64,000 nt of DNA, from the NCBI RefSeq assembly GCF_009765865.1, contig NZ_LMUQ01000012.1, positions 64,141 through 128,140 of the forward strand. Reading direction: 5' to 3'. This document shows positions 60,894 through 64,000 of this stretch, piece after piece (positions within the stretch are counted from its first letter, which is position 1; every line of letters begins with the position of its first letter). The notes beneath the pieces were generated by a model that had not been told where the DNA came from, ran no database searches, and saw nothing but the letters and a program-made list of their open reading frames with translations. Position numbers and translations under genes: made by a program. The stretch is from Acidisoma sp. L85. Lineage in GTDB: Bacteria > Pseudomonadota > Alphaproteobacteria > Acetobacterales > Acetobacteraceae.

Positions 60894-61901
60894 TTAGCGG
60901 CGCGTGAAATAGCCCTCGGTCTTGAACCAGTCGATGGCATCACGCACCGCCTCGAAAGCGGGGCGGTGCGTGTAGCCCAGTTCGGCCTCGGCCTTGGCGG
61001 AGGAGAAATACATCATCTTGCGCGCCATCTTGAGGTGGTCGCGCGTCAGCCTCGGTTCGCCGCCGGTCAGCCGGGCGATGCGTTCCGCGAGATAGGCGGC
61101 GGGCACCAGCGGGCCGATCGGCAGCCGCGCCCGCCGCCTCGGCTTGCCCATGACGCTATCCACCATGGCCAGCACCTCGCCCATCGAGATGTTGTCGCCG
61201 CCCAGGATATAGCGCTCGCCGATGCGCCCGCGTTCCAGCGCCAGCAGATGGCCGATGGCGCAGTCATCGACATGCACTACGCTGAGCCCGGTCTCGACAT
61301 AGGCCGGCATGCGGCCCATCGCGGCATCGCGGATCATGGCGCCGGTGGGTGTCGGCTTCACATCGCCCGGACCAATCGGCGCGGCCGGGTTGACGATCAC
61401 GACGGGGACGCCCTCCGCCGCGCATTCGAGCGCCGCCTGCTCGGCGAGGTATTTCGATTTCTTGTAGAAGCCAGCGATCTTCTTGTAGATCACCGGTGTC
61501 GTCTCGATAGCGGGCGGCTCGCCATGCGCCGTCAGGCCAAGCGCCGCGACGCTGCTGGTATAGACGATCCGCTCGGCCCCCGCTTCGGCCGCGAGACGCA
61601 GCAGGCCGCGCGTCGATTCCACATTGGTGGTGAGCATAGGCTCGGGGTCGGGCACCCAGATGCGATAGTCAGCAGCGACATGAAAGACCCAGCGGCACCC
61701 GGCCATGCCACGCCGCAGGGAGTGGGAGTCGTTGAGGTCGCCCTCCACCAATTCCGCCGGCAGGCCCGCGACATTCCGCCGGTCGCTACCGCGGCGGACC
61801 AGGAGGCGGAGAGGGTAACCGCGTTGCGCCAGCAGGCGAGCCACGGCGGCGCCGACGAAGCCGGTGGCGCCGGTGACGAAAGTTAGATCTTGGTCCGCCA
61901 T
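60894..61901 (-). CDS. hpnA: Hopanoid-associated sugar epimerase HpnA
   Basis: A 335-residue extended short-chain dehydrogenase. FVTGATGFVGAAVARLLAQRG is the N-terminal NAD motif, and YKKSKYLAEQAAL near residue 158 carries the Tyr-Lys pair. MADQDLTFVTG at ATG 61901 is preferred (GGAAG 9 bases upstream), and an ATG 9 bases earlier is possible. It is first gene of the hpnA-F operon. Its substrate is not defined. Confidence 0.92.
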   Translation of the reverse strand: MADQDLTFVTGATGFVGAAVARLLAQRGYPLRLLVRRGSDRRNVAGLPAELVEGDLNDSHSLRRGMAGCRWVFHVAADYRIWVPDPEPMLTTNVESTRGLLRLAAEAGAERIVYTSSVAALGLTAHGEPPAIETTPVIYKKIAGFYKKSKYLAEQAALECAAEGVPVVIVNPAAPIGPGDVKPTPTGAMIRDAAMGRMPAYVETGLSVVHVDDCAIGHLLALERGRIGERYILGGDNISMGEVLAMVDSVMGKPRRRARLPIGPLVPAAYLAERIARLTGGEPRLTRDHLKMARKMMYFSSAKAEAELGYTHRPAFEAVRDAIDWFKTEGYFTRR

Positions 61902-62249
61902 TTCACTCATCTTCCACGCGTTGCGAGCTTTTAGAGAGCGTCGCTCGCGGCGAGGCAAGGCATGCATCGGATTTGTGCGGATAGCCGAATCGCCATGCTT
62001 CAACACGGCGTCCCGCTCGCAGGGCTGCAAAAGGAAGCATGGAAGACGATCCGCAAGGGCTGAGTCCTAAGCCTGCAAGCCAAAGGACGCGCCGCCAGCG
62101 ATCCCGCTTCTTAACCGAAACAAGTTGCGCCAGGCCGGAGCTTCGCCGGAAATCCCAGCCTTTCGCTTTCGACCCCACCCGCAGCAGCGATCGTCAAGCT
62201 TCAACACTCTGGTTCGCGTGGCAGGCTGCTACGAGCAGTGCGGAGGATG
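61902..62249. other. Gap upstream of hpnA
   Basis: A 348-base region that should hold the hpnA promoter (minus strand) and the lost 5' part of the transposase relic. A long open plus-strand frame here has no protein-like character before the relic. Nothing else is seen. Confidence 0.4.
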
Positions 62250-62604
62250 ACCCGAACCGGTGGCGAGACCATCGACAGCACACAATTCGAGACGTCGCTC
62301 GACATCGGCCCGACATCCGCGCGCGCATCGCGATGACAGACCATGGATATGACAACCAAGCCAACCGGCGGCGGCACTCGTGCGCGGTGTCACACCGATA
62401 TCTTGCGCCGCGAAAACTCCGCGCAGAGAGGAGGCTTTCTCCCGAAACGCCTTTACAAGCTCCGGGCGATCATCAAACCGACAATCGGCAAGCTCGAGCG
62501 GTTAAAACGCGTCGCGACACGCTAAAAAAACCGACATCAGTTACTGAGCGATGATCAGTTTTGCATGCGGGCTGATGCTGGCTAAATCTGCCCACACGGC
62601 CTAG
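62250..62604 (+). pseudogene. Decayed IS5-family (IS1031-like) transposase 3' fragment
   Basis: Pieces of an IS5-type DDE transposase appear in order but in different frames: TGGETIDSTQFETSLDIGP, then ARIAMTDHGYDNQANR, then RRENSAQRGGFLPKRLYK followed by PTIGKLERLKRVATR, then KTDISY-stop-AMISFACGLMLAKSAHTA. Frame changes fall near 62310, 62370-62390 and 62520, and an in-frame TGA lies near 62545. The final AHTA-stop (TAG at 62602) is where such transposases end. The 5' half of the gene is missing. It marks past insertion between hpnA and pheT. Confidence 0.85.
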
Positions 62605-62675
62605 CGGTAGAGCAGGAGCCTGTACAGCTCCCGCTCCTTGCAGCCTATGCTTGGATCTTCTGGAGTGGTAGAGAT

Positions 62676-62912
62676 TTAGGGCTGTCCTACGCGGCCCCCG
62701 CCGGCCGATCGATTTTCCAGTTCTTGCTCTAGCGACGGAGCACCCGCAACGCGAGTCGGAATATAGCCAAAGACCTGCGGCGGGATTGGGAGGTTACCGA
62801 GGTAATTGGAAAATTGAGGATGTCGGACCTGGCCGTAGGTGGGAGGAAGAGTGGGTGGCTGGACGTAGGTGGGAGAATGAGCGGCAGGCCGCTGAGACGG
62901 ACGCCCGAACAA
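62676..62912 (-). CDS. Pro-rich hypothetical fragment (possibly part of the gene at 63036)
   Basis: A 78-codon frame from a TTG, Pro/Tyr/Gln-rich (SPTYVQPPTLPPTYGQV), ending GGGRVGQP. Upstream of the TTG the frame stays open and protein-like (KKFTVPKKGEKPPVASQVKD) back to a TGA that is the stop of the next gene in the same frame. No ATG or GTG lies in between. It may be the second half of a nonsense-interrupted gene of about 190 codons. No family is recognised. Confidence 0.38.
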   Translation of the reverse strand: MFGRPSQRPAAHSPTYVQPPTLPPTYGQVRHPQFSNYLGNLPIPPQVFGYIPTRVAGAPSLEQELENRSAGGGRVGQP

Positions 62913-63035
62913 TCCGCCAATAGTTCGTCGGAAATTGAATCGAGTGCGGTCCTTAACCTGAGAAGCAACGGGTGGCTTTTCTCCTTTCTTGGGAACAGTG
63001 AATTTCTTTAGAGGGCCGTTCCATGGCCCCTCACT

Positions 63036-63254
63036 TCATGTTGAACCACTAGCTGGATTTATTTGCATCAGAACCTCCTGAAAAACGCAGTATGCGCCGA
63101 CACCGTTAAAGCACTCTTTGTTTTCTGTATCGTTATCGAAATGATATATATCATTTCGAAGCTCGCTCCGAGCGAGCTTTTTCCTTTGGCTCGGGGAGGC
63201 GCCCCCAAACCGGCGTTGCTTGGGAAAGGTCTTGTTAGCGGATTCCATAGTCAT
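63036..63254 (-). CDS. Hypothetical protein, possible 5' half of an interrupted gene
   Basis: A 72-residue frame starting MTMESANKTFPKQRR and ending INPASGST. It is basic at first (SPSQRKKLARSELRND), then polar with two cysteines. The AT-rich DNA differs from the flanks. A 24-bp palindrome and a plus-strand intrinsic terminator lie inside it, which weakens the coding case. Its TGA is followed by a further open stretch in the same frame. No family recognised. Confidence 0.35.
   Translation of the reverse strand: MTMESANKTFPKQRRFGGASPSQRKKLARSELRNDIYHFDNDTENKECFNGVGAYCVFQEVLMQINPASGST
63136..63159. repeat. 24-bp perfect palindrome
   Basis: Two 12-base halves, TCGAAATGATAT and ATATCATTTCGA, abut with no spacer. 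It directly precedes an intrinsic terminator on the plus strand. It could be a protein-binding site or a second hairpin of the terminator. Confidence 0.85.
63159..63182 (+). terminator. Intrinsic terminator on the plus strand
   Basis: AAGCTCGCT-CCG-AGCGAGCTT followed by a T-run (TTTTT at 63178-63182). The 9-bp stem, 3-base loop and T-tract make it the clearest rho-independent terminator in the window. No recognised plus-strand gene ends here, so an unannotated short RNA is possible. Confidence 0.75.
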
Positions 63255-63558
63255 GCATTTTCTTTAGGAAGGCACACGTGAGGACCAACGCTCGCGTTTC
63301 AGCAAGCTTTTGTTGGGCATGAAAGACTAAACATCAATCGCCGCTTTGAACGCAGTCACCACCAACATGGATTGTTTTTGCGTGGAAATCGAAAATTCAA
63401 TATCTTCATAGGATATGCGTCGCAGGCAAATGGGCCGAGTCGGGAAATAATTCGTTTCTATCCATAAAATTGCTGAACGCACCATCGCTCTCGGCGCGAC
63501 AGCTCGATCCCAATCGAGCCGCTGCGCCGAAGCGTCATTATCTCCGAGGTTTCAGACT
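63255..63558. other. AT-rich gap downstream of pheT
   Basis: A 304-base stretch with no gene I can support on either strand. It is AT-rich near 63350-63470. A short plus-strand frame from 63470 runs antisense to the pheT end and is not credible. Confidence 0.5.
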
Positions 63559-64000
63559 CTACCGCAGCCGGGCCGCCGTCGCCTTCGTGACCGCAGCCAC
63601 CACCTTCGCCGAAGCCTCCTCGATCTCCGCCTCGGTCAGGCTCGCCGCGCGAGGTTGAAACGTCACCTCGATACCCAGCGACTTGAAACCCGCCTCCAAA
63701 CGCTCGCCCTGATAGACGTCGAACAACACGACGCTCGCCACCAGATCACGCACCGCGCCGCGCGCCGCGCGCAGCACATCATCGGCCGGCGTCGCGGCTT
63801 CGGCCAGAAAAGCGAAGTCGCGGCGGATCGGCTGGAAGGCCGACAGCACGGGCGCCACCTTGCGACGACGCTTCGGCTCCGGAATCGCATCGAGGAAAAT
63901 CTCGAACGCGACCGCCTCCGTCGGAAGGTCCAGCGCGCGGACCACGCTCGGATGCAGTACGCCGAACTGCGCCAAGACCGTCTTCGGCCCCTGCCGCACC
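63559..64000 (-). CDS. pheT: Phenylalanyl-tRNA synthetase beta subunit, C-terminal part
   Basis: The last 147 codons of PheT, cut by the window edge. GPKTVLAQFGVLHP near the edge belongs to the B3/B4 to catalytic-like region. From SAFQPIRRDFAFLAEA on is the C-terminal FDX-ACB anticodon-binding domain (VLFDVYQGERLEAGFKSLGIEVTFQ). PheT pairs with PheS to charge tRNA-Phe. The remainder, and probably pheS, lie beyond 64000. Confidence 0.93.
   Translation of the reverse strand, partial: VRQGPKTVLAQFGVLHPSVVRALDLPTEAVAFEIFLDAIPEPKRRRKVAPVLSAFQPIRRDFAFLAEAATPADDVLRAARGAVRDLVASVVLFDVYQGERLEAGFKSLGIEVTFQPRAASLTEAEIEEASAKVVAAVTKATAARLR

Noticed and set aside
62039-62554. 171-codon plus-strand frame upstream of pheT
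   Set aside because: It only threads several frames of the transposase relic and has no consistent protein character before that.
62595-62660. tRNA-like stretch with AGCGGTAGAGCA and a GGAGC-CTGTACA-GCTCC stem-loop (anticodon-like GTA)
   Set aside because: No T arm and no matching acceptor stem exist, and the D stem has a mismatch. The first bases are the end of the IS5-type transposase relic, so this is probably the IS end, not a tRNA.

Overview
The window is GC-rich DNA from an alphaproteobacterium. The nearest group I would name is Rhodospirillales/Acetobacteraceae. That placement is inference, based on a full hpn hopanoid cluster, a SAM-II riboswitch in front of metZ, succinylase-type dapD/dapE, and an IS5-family transposase relic. 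No plasmid, phage or CRISPR locus is visible. About 90% of the DNA is ordinary core genome.

Layout. 1-6.6 kb: fused hydantoinase/5-oxoprolinase and an AsmA-like protein. 6.6-9.4 kb: small genes, apaG, metZ with its SAM-II riboswitch and promoter, and tRNA-Gly(CCC). 9.4-17.5 kb: a DsbD-type reductase, a tandem pair of unknown paralogues (one broken by an amber codon), hrpB, a K+ channel and a PuuD-like amidotransferase. 17.7-22.2 kb: dTDP-L-rhamnose genes rfbBACD plus a glycosyltransferase. 22.2-31.7 kb: a TCA-cycle run mdh-sucCD-sucA-sucB-lpdA, with two lipoyl domains in SucB. 31.8-43.3 kb: mixed housekeeping genes (apt, gamma-carbonic anhydrase, argC, rplM-rpsI, a class A beta-lactamase, dapD-dapE with two coupled membrane paralogues).

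43.4-61.9 kb is the hopanoid locus. hpnA-B-C-D-E-shc run on the minus strand and make and cyclise squalene. hpnH and hpnG add and trim the adenosyl side chain. hpnI-J-K build the cyclitol-ether head group. hpnM belongs to hopanoid transport. ispH, an isoprenoid-precursor gene, sits beside hpnH. From the gene content the cell should make composite bacteriohopanetetrol cyclitol ether.

The least explained DNA consists of AT-richer islets at or inside this locus: one gene between hpnJ and hpnK, five small genes between hpnG and shc, and a patch between hpnA and pheT that holds a decayed IS5-type transposase. These genes are 70-204 codons long, all on the minus strand. They have disordered, Pro/Ser/Arg-rich N-termini and often good ribosome-binding sites. 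I recognise none of them. With the tandem paralogues at 11.6-12.8 kb they are the best candidates for something undescribed.

Three copies of a roughly 80-105 bp nested palindrome lie in gaps inside operons (rfbC/rfbD, sucB/lpdA, hpnD/hpnE). A 37-bp perfect inverted repeat separates bla from rplM, and another multi-hairpin element lies near 40.1 kb. The window ends inside pheT.
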